From contig JALOOO010000004.1 of assembly GCA_025454375.1 (NCBI GenBank), positions 1-60,750 on the forward strand: a stretch of 60,750 nucleotides of DNA, given 5' to 3'. The position numbers were made by a program, and so were the translations under genes. Of this stretch, positions 26,686 to 35,222 are shown in pieces (position 1 is the stretch's first letter; each line of letters starts with the position of its first letter). The DNA is from Leptolyngbya sp. Prado105 (GTDB lineage: Bacteria; Cyanobacteriota; Cyanobacteriia; Leptolyngbyales; Leptolyngbyaceae). The notes under the pieces are model-generated. The model was given only the letters and a program-made list of their open reading frames with translations. It had not been told where the DNA came from and did not search any database.

Positions 26686-28691
26686 AGGAGTTCCAGGCTA
26701 GCTTCAACGATCGCAGAAGCAGGAATGTCTAAACATTGCAAAGTGTAAGGACAGGTCATTAAATAGCAAGGACTACAAACCGTGGGTCGGCGGAGTAATC
26801 GGTGATTGCTACGGCGCGGCTGCCATTGAGATTCTTGCTCGGTTCCAGCAAAGAGAACGACTTGCGGCGTTTCCGTTGCGTCGGCAATGTGCATGACTGA
26901 AGTATTGTTTGTTAGAACAAGTTTGGCGTTTGCGATTAAATTTGTCAGTTCTGCAAGCGTTGTTTTTCCAATTTGATCAATCGCTCGATCGCCTAATTTT
27001 GCTAGTAAAGCTTGAGCTTTTGGGCGATCTTTCTCAACGCCTGTTACTACAATGGGATAGCCTGTTTTCTCAGCGAGTGTTAAAGCTGCATCAGCAAAGC
27101 GATCGAGCGAATAGTTGCGAGATTGACAGCTTGTCCAGGGATTGAGAAGAATGTAGTCAGGTAAGATAGGCGGGGGTTCAGGGATTTTGAGCGCGAGATG
27201 TCGATCGAGAACTTTGACCCCAATTGATTCGATGAGTGCGAGATTGCGATCGACTTGATGTACTGAGTCTGGAAGTGCTGAAATCGAATGGGTGAGTGTT
27301 CCGAAGTCTTGTTCTTTTGATTCTCCAAGACGCAGAGAAATGCCTGCGAGAGCGCAAAGTAAGCCAGCAGGATGAGGAGATTGGCTAAAGCTCGTTAGGA
27401 TGATGACTGCATCGAATTCTTTGAGTCTTTCGATCAGTTTCCATTCGCGATCGGGATCGAAGCTAAGCGCGCCTAAGTCTTGCCACAAAACTCGCCAGGG
27501 AAGGATTTCGTCTACCCAAGGGAGCAAGGGAGCAGTTAATGCACCTGAAGGACTTGTCATTAAGGTAATTTTACTTTCAGGTAAGTTTTCTCGCAGGGCT
27601 TTTAGGGCAGGACTTGTCATGATCACATCGCCAATGTTGTCGAGCCGCATGACGAGAAGGTTGCGGACGGATTGCCATTCAAGAAGGAGTCGATCGTTGT
27701 TTTGTGCATCAGCAGACATTCCCGATTTAGCAGGCATTTCCGGAATTGCAGCTAGCACATCCGCAGGCAAAATCGCCTCCATACAGCTATCCCACTCGTA
27801 AGGACACTCACCGCTATACCAGCAGCATTGCTCCGTGAAGTTCTGAATAATCCGCTTTGGGCATTCAGGAAAAGCTTGTAAATCCCGATGAGGAGCAACA
27901 TGACCATAGCGACCCGCCCAAGAAGGACCAAACAACGTAATCGTTGGAACATTCAACGCAGCAGCCATGTGAGCGAGTCCGGTATCATTCGCGATCGCAA
28001 AATCTGCCTCTGCTAAAACACTGGCTAGCTCTCGTAACGAGCCACGCTGCCAAAGCTGAGCCGTTCCACCGATCCCTGAAACAATCTGCTCTGCCTGTGC
28101 TAAATCTTCACCGACTGGAACGATGATTGTGCCCTGATAGCGTTCATTTAAAGCTCGCCCTAGCTCAATAAAACGACCCGCTGACCAGCGTTTAATCTTC
28201 ATGCCCGCCTCTGTGCAGAGAAAGATCAGCGGACGGTACAATGCACCTAACTTTTTACGAGCGATCGCTCTTTCAGTTGGACTCAAGTAAATTTCAGATT
28301 TTGGCATCTCATGGATTACATTTTCTGCTAGTAAAATCTCAAGAAATCTTTGACTGACTAGCTGATTGTCCGGTGGAGAACGCCATAAGTTTGTAATCGC
28401 TGGGTAGTTCTGAAGAATTTCCGCAATTCCGCCATAAGTTGTATCTGAAATAATCAGATCAAATGTTTCTTGAGCAAGTAAGTTCTCTACAGCTTGCCGC
28501 GCCTGTCCTTTTGGGGCACAGATTACAGAGTCAACTAAAGGATCAAGGGTTAGAAGACTATCTCCTGGCGAAAATGTGAGAACAGTCATATGAGCTTGAG
28601 AGTGCGCTCGAGCCAGTGCATGAATGGCGCTGAGCGCAATTACTAAGTCGCCAATTCCTCCTAAAAGCTCAATAAACAGAATCTTTTTCAT
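26682..28691 (-). CDS. Tandem GT9 (heptosyltransferase-family) fusion protein
   Basis: 669 aa made of two full GT9 units. Unit 1 (about 1-330): ELLGGIGDLVIALSAIHALA at the N-terminus and the ADP-heptose-binding-type ANDTGLAHMAAALNVPTI near 243-260. Unit 2 (about 340-669): MRLDNIGDVIMTSPALKALR and TNNTSVMHIADATETPQVVL. Each ends in a Cys-rich tail (CCWYSGECPYEWDSC; CSPCYLMTCPYTLQC), as in other cyanobacterial GT9 proteins. GT9 normally adds heptose from ADP-heptose to LPS core. Two units in one chain could add successive residues. Overlaps its neighbours by 4 bp. Confidence 0.88.
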   Translation of the reverse strand: MKKILFIELLGGIGDLVIALSAIHALARAHSQAHMTVLTFSPGDSLLTLDPLVDSVICAPKGQARQAVENLLAQETFDLIISDTTYGGIAEILQNYPAITNLWRSPPDNQLVSQRFLEILLAENVIHEMPKSEIYLSPTERAIARKKLGALYRPLIFLCTEAGMKIKRWSAGRFIELGRALNERYQGTIIVPVGEDLAQAEQIVSGIGGTAQLWQRGSLRELASVLAEADFAIANDTGLAHMAAALNVPTITLFGPSWAGRYGHVAPHRDLQAFPECPKRIIQNFTEQCCWYSGECPYEWDSCMEAILPADVLAAIPEMPAKSGMSADAQNNDRLLLEWQSVRNLLVMRLDNIGDVIMTSPALKALRENLPESKITLMTSPSGALTAPLLPWVDEILPWRVLWQDLGALSFDPDREWKLIERLKEFDAVIILTSFSQSPHPAGLLCALAGISLRLGESKEQDFGTLTHSISALPDSVHQVDRNLALIESIGVKVLDRHLALKIPEPPPILPDYILLNPWTSCQSRNYSLDRFADAALTLAEKTGYPIVVTGVEKDRPKAQALLAKLGDRAIDQIGKTTLAELTNLIANAKLVLTNNTSVMHIADATETPQVVLFAGTEQESQWQPRRSNHRLLRRPTVCSPCYLMTCPYTLQCLDIPASAIVEASLELL

Positions 28692-29485
28692 ACTTGCAAA
28701 AGCTGAGGAGCATCTTGACTACGATCGACAATAGTAGTGGGCAACTCTTGGTGATAAGCTCCAGAAGGCAGAATTCCGCAGCCGCCATACTTTTCCATCA
28801 CACGCAACTGAGCAAGTACATCTTCACCACAGTGATTCGGCGGAAGTTGCTTCCAGAATTCAAATCCACCGACACTTCTAAGCTTAGTAGTATCATACAA
28901 AACGCAACCTGCGACCCAGGCAACTCGATAAGGACGAGGTTGATCCGGTGTGATGTTCAATTGTTCTTGAACGTGATAAACGTTTGCGGCATTGTGTAAG
29001 CGGTAGCGTTCCCATTCTAGAGTTCTTGATCGGACACTTTCAGGCTGGACTGTACCTTCCCAGAATTCGATCTGTTGCTGATGCGGGCGGATATCTTCTC
29101 GAAAACTTAGCCCAATCAGTGCTGAGCCAACAAATCCACAGTTTTCGGTCTGAATCGTTTGTAGTAAATTCTGAATGTTCCAGGGTTCAAGAATGACATC
29201 ATCATCTAAGCAGAGAACATAGGGCGCAGTCGCTTGATCGAGTAAGAACTGACGCTGTTCTGCCATGCCCCGGCGCGGAAGGTGTTTATGAGCGATGACT
29301 GCGTTTCCATGCGATCGCAGAACGCACACTGCTGCTTTGACTTCTCCAGAATTGAGCGGATCACTGTTTTCCGTTTGGTCAGAGATGATGACGCGAAAAT
29401 CTCGCCAAGTCTGAGCGCATAAGCTAGTTAAAGTAACTGCTAACGCATAAGGTCGATTGTAGGTAGGAATTAAAATATCAATCAT
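28688..29485 (-). CDS. Glycosyltransferase family 2
   Basis: 265 aa GT-A fold inverting transferase. IDILIPTYNRPYALAVTLTS opens the nucleotide-binding half; the metal-binding DXD-type motif is CLDDDVILEP around residues 92-101; the catalytic-base region is HCGEDVLAQLRVM. No transmembrane helices. Coupled to both neighbours by 4-bp overlaps. Sugar specificity cannot be read. Confidence 0.88.
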   Translation of the reverse strand: MIDILIPTYNRPYALAVTLTSLCAQTWRDFRVIISDQTENSDPLNSGEVKAAVCVLRSHGNAVIAHKHLPRRGMAEQRQFLLDQATAPYVLCLDDDVILEPWNIQNLLQTIQTENCGFVGSALIGLSFREDIRPHQQQIEFWEGTVQPESVRSRTLEWERYRLHNAANVYHVQEQLNITPDQPRPYRVAWVAGCVLYDTTKLRSVGGFEFWKQLPPNHCGEDVLAQLRVMEKYGGCGILPSGAYHQELPTTIVDRSQDAPQLLQV

Positions 29486-30540
29486 GCGCGTGCAAGGGTA
29501 GGGAATGCTAAAAGTTCGATCGCAGCTTGGACAACTTGTTCGGGTTTTACTAATCTCAAACAGTGAGAATGTTCTTCTGGGCAGATGCTTTTATAGCAAA
29601 ATCGGCACTCTACATCGTGATAAAGTGTCCGATTCGGTACGTTCCAGGGGGTGTGTTGGGGATTCGTCAGTGCGTAGAGATCCACGACTGGCGTTTGAAC
29701 CGCAGCCGCGATATGAACTGGAGCCGTATTATTTGAGATTAACAACGGCGCAAAGGATAGCAGTGCGCTCAGTTCGCTCAGCGTTAAGCGATCGACGAGT
29801 GAATAGCTCGGCTGTGTCATTCTAGATTGAATCGATCGTACAAGTTCTCGCTCATCTCCCGTCCCAGTAAAGATGATTTGAATTCCCAGTTCTAAGAGAG
29901 ATTCTGCAACCGTTGCGAACAGTTCTGGTGGGTAGCGGCGAGATATTGCAGTTGCACCTGGATGAATGATAATCCAGGGCTGAGGAATGTTCTGCACTAG
30001 GGATTGAACTCGCAGAATCGACTGTCGATCGACGTTTAATTTCAGCCGTGTATCCTCAATTTCACAGCCAATGCTTGCAACAAGATCAAGCTGGCGACGA
30101 ACTTCGTGCCGAATCAACTGATCCGGTTCTGGATCTTTGATCCAGTCGGTTAGTAACTGGTAAGGATTTTCATGACAGTGAGCTAATCTCAGCGGAATGC
30201 CTGCCATGTAGCAGAGAAATGCAGAGGGCAGTGGGTTCTGACTATAAACTGTGAAAATGATTGCGGCATCAAAGTGCGCCTCCCTTAACTGCTCGATCAT
30301 GTCGAATTCGGACTGGCTATCTACCCTGGGTGCTGTCGCTTTGAGCCAGGGCGAATCATACACAATCAGGTGATCAATGTCAGAGATCAGCGGTGCAATG
30401 CACGAACCCGCGCTCGAAGTCATCAGAGTGATTTGCCGATTTTCTCGCTTTAAAGCACGAATCGCAGGAGTCGTCATCACGACATCTCCAATCGTATCGA
30501 GTCGGATGCAAAGAATGTTTTGAGCAGTATTCCAGTTCAT
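29482..30540 (-). CDS. Glycosyltransferase family 9 (heptosyltransferase family)
   Basis: 352 aa from ATG 30540 (MNWNTAQNILCIRLDTIGDV), which overlaps the hldE stop as ATGA; the longer frame to 30696 merely runs antisense into hldE. GT9 markers: LDTIGDVVMTTPAIRALKR, IIHPGATAISRRYPPELFA (donor phosphate contact), and SNNTAPVHIAAAVQTPVVDL. A Cys-rich C-terminal tail (CRFCYKSICPEEHSHC) as in its paralogues. Placed directly after hldE, consistent with use of ADP-heptose; substrate by family inference only. Confidence 0.88.
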   Translation of the reverse strand: MNWNTAQNILCIRLDTIGDVVMTTPAIRALKRENRQITLMTSSAGSCIAPLISDIDHLIVYDSPWLKATAPRVDSQSEFDMIEQLREAHFDAAIIFTVYSQNPLPSAFLCYMAGIPLRLAHCHENPYQLLTDWIKDPEPDQLIRHEVRRQLDLVASIGCEIEDTRLKLNVDRQSILRVQSLVQNIPQPWIIIHPGATAISRRYPPELFATVAESLLELGIQIIFTGTGDERELVRSIQSRMTQPSYSLVDRLTLSELSALLSFAPLLISNNTAPVHIAAAVQTPVVDLYALTNPQHTPWNVPNRTLYHDVECRFCYKSICPEEHSHCLRLVKPEQVVQAAIELLAFPTLARA

Positions 30541-32012
30541 AGCTGCAAGGCGCGAATTTGATGAATTAAGCGAGTCGTCGAACGATTCTCCACATAGGGC
30601 AAAATTTTCACAATGCCGCCTAGCTCCTCGACTAAGTTCGCTTCTGGCAAAGTTTCTCGCCTGTAGTCGCCTCCTTTTACATAAACATTGGGACAAATAA
30701 TCTGAATCAAATTGTGCGGAGTCGGTTCAGCAAAAGGAACAACATGATCAATGCAATGCAGCGCAGCCAGAACCGTTAAACGATCGCACAGTGGATTCAC
30801 AGGTCGATTCTTTCCCTTAAGTCGTTGGATGCTCTCGTCTGTATTGACTCCCACAATCAAAACATCGCCTAAAGCTTTTGCTTGAGTCAGATAAGCGACA
30901 TGTCCCGGATGCAGAATGTCAAAACACCCATTGGTAAAGACAATCCGCTGACCTGCTAATCGATACGATCGAATGGAAGTGGCGAGATCAGATTGATCAA
31001 TGATGATTTTATTAAACTGTGCGTCGTCAATCAGGGCTTGCCGTAAGCCTTCAACATTACAACTCGTTGTCCCCGGTTGCTGAACGACAAGATTTGTAGC
31101 CGTTGCCGCTAGGGTCGCAGCGTCTTCGGTCGAAGCATTGGCGGCAAGCGCGAGCGTAAAGGCGCTGATGTAGGTATCTCCTGCCCCTGATGTTTGATTC
31201 GAGGGTGCAGGGCGGGTTGCTGTGCGAATTGCAGGGTGATTCGATTCAAAGACGATCGCGCCTTCAGTATCGAGCGTTACGGCTACAATTGAGGCTCCGG
31301 TTTGCTCAGACAAAGCTTGGCGATGAGGAACAATCTGATCGACTCGCGATTGGATTTGCTTGGGCAGATTGAGCAGTGCAGTTGCTTCGTCGTAGTTCGG
31401 TTTTACAACGGTTGGCTTGAGCGATCGATATTTTTCTAATCTTCGCGAGTCAATGACTAATTTACACCGATGCTGAGACTGCAATTCGCTCAAAGTCGAG
31501 ATGATGCGATCGCTTAAGATGCCTGCACTATAGTCGGAAACAATAATGGCATCATAGCGAGAGTATTGATTAATTAAGCGATCGATGACTTGCTGTTCTA
31601 AGTCGGGTGGGAGATCGGTTGCAGTGCCTTGATCAAGTCGAACGAGAATTTGTGAGCCTGCTACGACTCGCTGTTTTGCAAGCGTGGCTCGATCGCTCTG
31701 TAAAACATGCTCGGTCGAAACACCTCTTTGCTCTAGTGCAATTCGCAGACTTTCGCCTTCCGGGTCGCGCCCAATTACAGAAAGCAATGCTACTTTTCCA
31801 CCCAGACTGGCAATATTTGCAGCAGTATTTGCGGCACCTCCTGGCAGATCTTGGCACTGATATATGTTGATTACAGGTGCAGGCGCATCTCGACACAAGC
31901 GATCGCTACTGCCGTTCATATAGCGATCGAGAATTGCATCGCCTAGAACGAGAACAGAACAGGATTGCCATTGATCAATCCAGTGAATGAGATCTAGCGT
32001 AGAACGACTCAT
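30537..32012 (-). CDS. hldE: Bifunctional heptose-7-phosphate kinase / heptose-1-phosphate adenylyltransferase HldE
   Basis: 491 aa. N-terminal PfkB-family kinase (about 1-325): VLGDAILDRYMNG, DLPGGAANTAANIASLGGKV, and the anion hole/catalytic base TSGAGDTYISAF. C-terminal nucleotidyltransferase (about 345-491): IVFTNGCFDILHPGHVAYL (HxGH) and VNTDESIQRLKG. Together they convert D-glycero-manno-heptose-7-phosphate to the 1,7-bisphosphate and, after GmhB, the 1-phosphate to ADP-heptose. It overlaps gmhB by 4 bp, and its stop overlaps the next GT9. Confidence 0.93.
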   Translation of the reverse strand: MSRSTLDLIHWIDQWQSCSVLVLGDAILDRYMNGSSDRLCRDAPAPVINIYQCQDLPGGAANTAANIASLGGKVALLSVIGRDPEGESLRIALEQRGVSTEHVLQSDRATLAKQRVVAGSQILVRLDQGTATDLPPDLEQQVIDRLINQYSRYDAIIVSDYSAGILSDRIISTLSELQSQHRCKLVIDSRRLEKYRSLKPTVVKPNYDEATALLNLPKQIQSRVDQIVPHRQALSEQTGASIVAVTLDTEGAIVFESNHPAIRTATRPAPSNQTSGAGDTYISAFTLALAANASTEDAATLAATATNLVVQQPGTTSCNVEGLRQALIDDAQFNKIIIDQSDLATSIRSYRLAGQRIVFTNGCFDILHPGHVAYLTQAKALGDVLIVGVNTDESIQRLKGKNRPVNPLCDRLTVLAALHCIDHVVPFAEPTPHNLIQIICPNVYVKGGDYRRETLPEANLVEELGGIVKILPYVENRSTTRLIHQIRALQL

Positions 32013-32557
32013 AATCTTTGTAGGGAGGGTTGACGGATTGCTAGGATGATTTGTGCGGCTTCATGCAGATTAGAGACAATATGGTGCGGTAAGCGATCGC
32101 TTTGAAGTTGCCATTCGGTTTCGTTGCCGTTGTCGATGAGAATGGAGCGGCAGCCTGCGGCTCGACCAGCTGCAACATCTTTGAGAATGACTCCAAAAAA
32201 CCAGGACTGGCTTAGATCGATGTCGTGATCTAAAGCGGCTTGATGCAGCATTCCGGGTTTTGGTTTCCGGCAGTTGCAGTGTGCTAAATGGGGACAGTAG
32301 TAAAAATCGCAAAGCTCGACTCCAATTTCATTCAGCATGGAGTGAATTTTTTGCATCACAGGGATTAGAGCCGATTCGGGGAAATAACCGCGTGCAACTC
32401 CAGACTGGTTAGAAATGACGATCAAGGGATAGTCTGATAAGAGCTTGAGGGCTGCGATCGCACCCTGGGTGAATGTTATGCGATCGGGATCGACATTGTA
32501 GGGAATGTCTTCGATCAAGGTTCCGTCTTTGTCGAGAAAGATAGCAGGGTGTGGCAT
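32009..32557 (-). CDS. gmhB: D-glycero-D-manno-heptose-1,7-bisphosphate 7-phosphatase GmhB
   Basis: 182 aa HAD phosphatase of the histidinol-phosphatase-like subclass. Motif I FLDKDGTLIEDIPYNV (Asp nucleophile, Asp acid), VISNQSGVARGYF, the zinc-loop ligands in CPHLAHCNCRKPKPGM, and GVILKDVAAGRAAGC as motif IV. It removes the 7-phosphate between the two HldE reactions. Motif IV reads LKD where the family usually has GD, a mild oddity. Overlaps hldE by 4 bp. Confidence 0.9.
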   Translation of the reverse strand: MPHPAIFLDKDGTLIEDIPYNVDPDRITFTQGAIAALKLLSDYPLIVISNQSGVARGYFPESALIPVMQKIHSMLNEIGVELCDFYYCPHLAHCNCRKPKPGMLHQAALDHDIDLSQSWFFGVILKDVAAGRAAGCRSILIDNGNETEWQLQSDRLPHHIVSNLHEAAQIILAIRQPSLQRL

Positions 32558-32566
32558 AGTTCTCTA

Positions 32567-33292
32567 TTAGGGCCAAGAAGTCTCTCGCATTGGCAAAACG
32601 GTTACCTCCGGAATCACCGTCTCCCCAGGCTGCATCAATACATATCGAATCGTCTCTGCTACATTCCGCGGATCTTGTAGTACTCCTGGATCAGTTTCAG
32701 GAAAGCGATCGAGAATAAATGGCGTTCTCATTCCTCCGGCTACTATCGCACTCACTTTTACTCCATACGATCGCGCTTCGACATGCAGTGCATGGTTTAA
32801 TCCCATGAGTCCCCACTTGCTTGCATGATAAGCAGAGGCATTCGCCCAAGCGCGTTTTGCAGCCGTTGAAGCAACATTGACGATATGCCCGCCTCCTTGC
32901 TGCTTCATCATGGGCAGCAGCATTTTAGCTAGGACAAAGGGCGCTCTCAAATTCACTTGCATCACGCGATCCCAATCCGCGATCGATAATTCCTCGATCG
33001 GGACAGTCTTATCTGTCCCTGCATTGTTGATCAGTACGTCAATTCGACCATATTGATCGACAATTTTTTGAATCGCAGTCTCAATCTGCTGATCCTGTGT
33101 AATGTCCAGTGGAAGTGCCATTGCCTCAAATCCGCGATCGCGAATTTCTCTCACCACTTTCTCCGCCATTTCTCCGTTTAAGTCGGCTGCAATCACGGTT
33201 GCTCCCGCTTCTGCTAAAACCTGACAGATTGCGGCTCCTAATCCTTGTCCGCCACCTGTGACAAACACAATCTTATTGTTCAAAGTTTCCAT
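32567..33292 (-). CDS. Classical short-chain dehydrogenase/reductase
   Basis: 241 aa, NAD(P)-binding Rossmann fold. TGGGQGLG at residues 12-19, an acidic Asp after beta-2 (AADLNGE) pointing to NAD, NNAGT near 88-92, catalytic Ser (NVASTAA), and YHASK (Tyr, Lys). The 3-oxoacyl-ACP reductase/glucose dehydrogenase-like subgroup. It is not the extended ~310-residue HldD epimerase. Lying between gmhB and the GT4-GmhA fusion (gaps of 9 and 14 bp), it may modify a sugar in this pathway; substrate unknown. Confidence 0.85.
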   Translation of the reverse strand: METLNNKIVFVTGGGQGLGAAICQVLAEAGATVIAADLNGEMAEKVVREIRDRGFEAMALPLDITQDQQIETAIQKIVDQYGRIDVLINNAGTDKTVPIEELSIADWDRVMQVNLRAPFVLAKMLLPMMKQQGGGHIVNVASTAAKRAWANASAYHASKWGLMGLNHALHVEARSYGVKVSAIVAGGMRTPFILDRFPETDPGVLQDPRNVAETIRYVLMQPGETVIPEVTVLPMRETSWP

Positions 33293-33306
33293 TATCTCAA
33301 TCGCTC

Positions 33307-35217
33307 CTAGAGTGTTTCGGCAAGGGTTGGAATGTTAGAACTGAGTTCGGTCGCTGCAACGCGAAGCATTTTGGGTTCTTCTGAATGAATCTCATTTTTC
33401 AGAAGCTGCTGCTCAATCAGTTCACACAGTAAATGAATGATCAGAATCTGCACTTCTTGAATTCGTTGACCTTCCTGCGATGGAACGACGATCGGAATCG
33501 TTGCTTTACGATAGACATCGCCTCCATCTTTTCCCAGTAATGCGATCGAGGTTAAGTTCAAACGTTCCGCGACATCAAAGGCTGCAATTAGATTCTGAGA
33601 ACGCCCGCTCGTACTAATCCCAATTACTAAATCACCCGGCTTCGCAAAGGTTTCAATCTGACGCGCAAAGATATCTTCGTAGCCAATATCATTCGCCCAA
33701 GCGGTTAAAAAGGTCGTATCAGCGCTGAGTGCCATCGCAGGCAATCCTGCTCGATGATGGGGATAAGCAAACCGCCCTACTAGCTCAGCCGCAAAATGTT
33801 GGGCATCCGCAGCACTCCCGCCATTGCCACAAATCAAAACCTTGCTACCTTTGAAAAAGCATTGGCTCATCGCTTGCGAGGCAGATTGAATTGCCGGACG
33901 AAGTAATCGCTTTGATCGATGAATCGCTTTGATCAAGGAATCAAATCCTGCATCGATTAAAGCAACCTGCTCAGTCTCAATCGGTTTCAAGTCGCCTAGC
34001 ACTTCTTCATACAAAGCCGCAACCGCACTCGTGACTTTCTGCCAGGTAAAATGATCCTGCGATCGCCGAATCCCTTGACGACCCATCAAACTAATCAGAT
34101 GGGGATGTTCAAACAGATGCACTAAGCGATCTGCGATCGCTTCTGGCTGATTCGGAGGAATTAAAAACCCGGTTTCACCTGACTTGACTGTAAATTTAAC
34201 GCCACCCACATTTGCCCCAATGACTGGAGTACCGCAAGCCATTGCTTCGATTGGCGTGATTCCAAACGGCTCATACCAGGGAGTTGTAATGAAAACATCC
34301 GCAGCACTATAGTAATATTTCAGCACTTCTCGACCTTTACGACCGACAAAAGTTACTTGAGATTCGATTCCTAGCTCTTGAGCGATCGCAATTAATCGCC
34401 CAATTTCTGGAGTTGCTTCCGCATCGGGTGAATCCGTCTCGCCCCCAACAATCAGCAACCGTGCAGGAGTCCGCTCTTGCTTCAAAAACTCAGCAAACCC
34501 TCGAATCACCGTATCGACTCCTTTGCGAGGAACCATCCGCCCCAGTTGTAAAATCAACCGCTCATGCGAAGGGAGTCCCAAAGTTAAGCGGGCACGAATC
34601 TTATCGATCGCCCAAAATTCCGTCGGATCAAACCCACAAGGAATAATGCAAATTCGACTCGGATCGGCGTTATAGAAAGCAAGTAGGTCTTCTCGATCTT
34701 GAGGACATTCTGCAATGATGTAATCGGCTTCTCTCACCAGTCGATCTTCGATCGCAAACCGCTCATCCGGAAAGCTATCGGCAGACCCTTGATACTGTCG
34801 CCGCACTCGCCCCAATGCGTGAAACGTAATCACAAAGGGCGTTCCTGTCATGCGTTTAATTTCTGCTGCAACTAAACCTGACATCCAGAAATTCGCATGA
34901 ATTAAGTCATAGGCACGAGTCTCACACCACTCTAGAACTTCATGCGTAAATTCTTCCATGTGAGGAAGTAATGCTTCTTTTGGCAAGGAGACGGGCGCTC
35001 CAGCAGAGATATGAATGACTCGTACCCCTTGTAGCCAGTCCACAACTTCTGGGAGCGCAATATCATCGCGACGAGTAAACACATCCACGTCATAACCGAT
35101 CGCTGCCAAATGCTTTGCAAGTTGTCCAACATAAACATTTTGACCACCGCTATCAACGCCGCCAAATATTCCGAGAGGAGACGCATGTTCGCTAATGAGA
35201 GCAATTCGTTTTGTCAT
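33307..35217 (-). CDS. GT4 glycosyltransferase fused to phosphoheptose isomerase (GmhA)
   Basis: 636 aa with two domains. Residues ~1-410 are a GT4 of the sucrose-phosphate-synthase/MshA-like type: GGVDSGGQNVYVGQLAKHLA, ITFHALGRVRRQY, LQLGRMVPRKGVDTVIRGF and the EX7E motif EPFGITPIEAMACGTPVIG. Residues ~430-610 are a SIS-fold GmhA: ICGNGGSAADAQHFAAELVG with the substrate-loop Asp/His, and GISTSGRSQNLI. GmhA makes D-glycero-manno-heptose-7-phosphate from sedoheptulose-7-phosphate, the first pathway step. The junction is in frame with no internal stop. No separate gmhA occurs in the window. Confidence 0.9.
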   Translation of the reverse strand: MTKRIALISEHASPLGIFGGVDSGGQNVYVGQLAKHLAAIGYDVDVFTRRDDIALPEVVDWLQGVRVIHISAGAPVSLPKEALLPHMEEFTHEVLEWCETRAYDLIHANFWMSGLVAAEIKRMTGTPFVITFHALGRVRRQYQGSADSFPDERFAIEDRLVREADYIIAECPQDREDLLAFYNADPSRICIIPCGFDPTEFWAIDKIRARLTLGLPSHERLILQLGRMVPRKGVDTVIRGFAEFLKQERTPARLLIVGGETDSPDAEATPEIGRLIAIAQELGIESQVTFVGRKGREVLKYYYSAADVFITTPWYEPFGITPIEAMACGTPVIGANVGGVKFTVKSGETGFLIPPNQPEAIADRLVHLFEHPHLISLMGRQGIRRSQDHFTWQKVTSAVAALYEEVLGDLKPIETEQVALIDAGFDSLIKAIHRSKRLLRPAIQSASQAMSQCFFKGSKVLICGNGGSAADAQHFAAELVGRFAYPHHRAGLPAMALSADTTFLTAWANDIGYEDIFARQIETFAKPGDLVIGISTSGRSQNLIAAFDVAERLNLTSIALLGKDGGDVYRKATIPIVVPSQEGQRIQEVQILIIHLLCELIEQQLLKNEIHSEEPKMLRVAATELSSNIPTLAETL

Positions 35218-35222
35218 AGTTT

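Noticed and set aside
30541-30696. N-terminal extension of the GT9 at 29482
   Set aside because: It is the hldE 3' end read in another frame; the GT9 homology begins at the ATGA overlap.
32567-33292. SDR considered as HldD
   Set aside because: HldD is an extended SDR of ~310 aa with its own motifs; this is a classical 241-aa SDR with YHASK.
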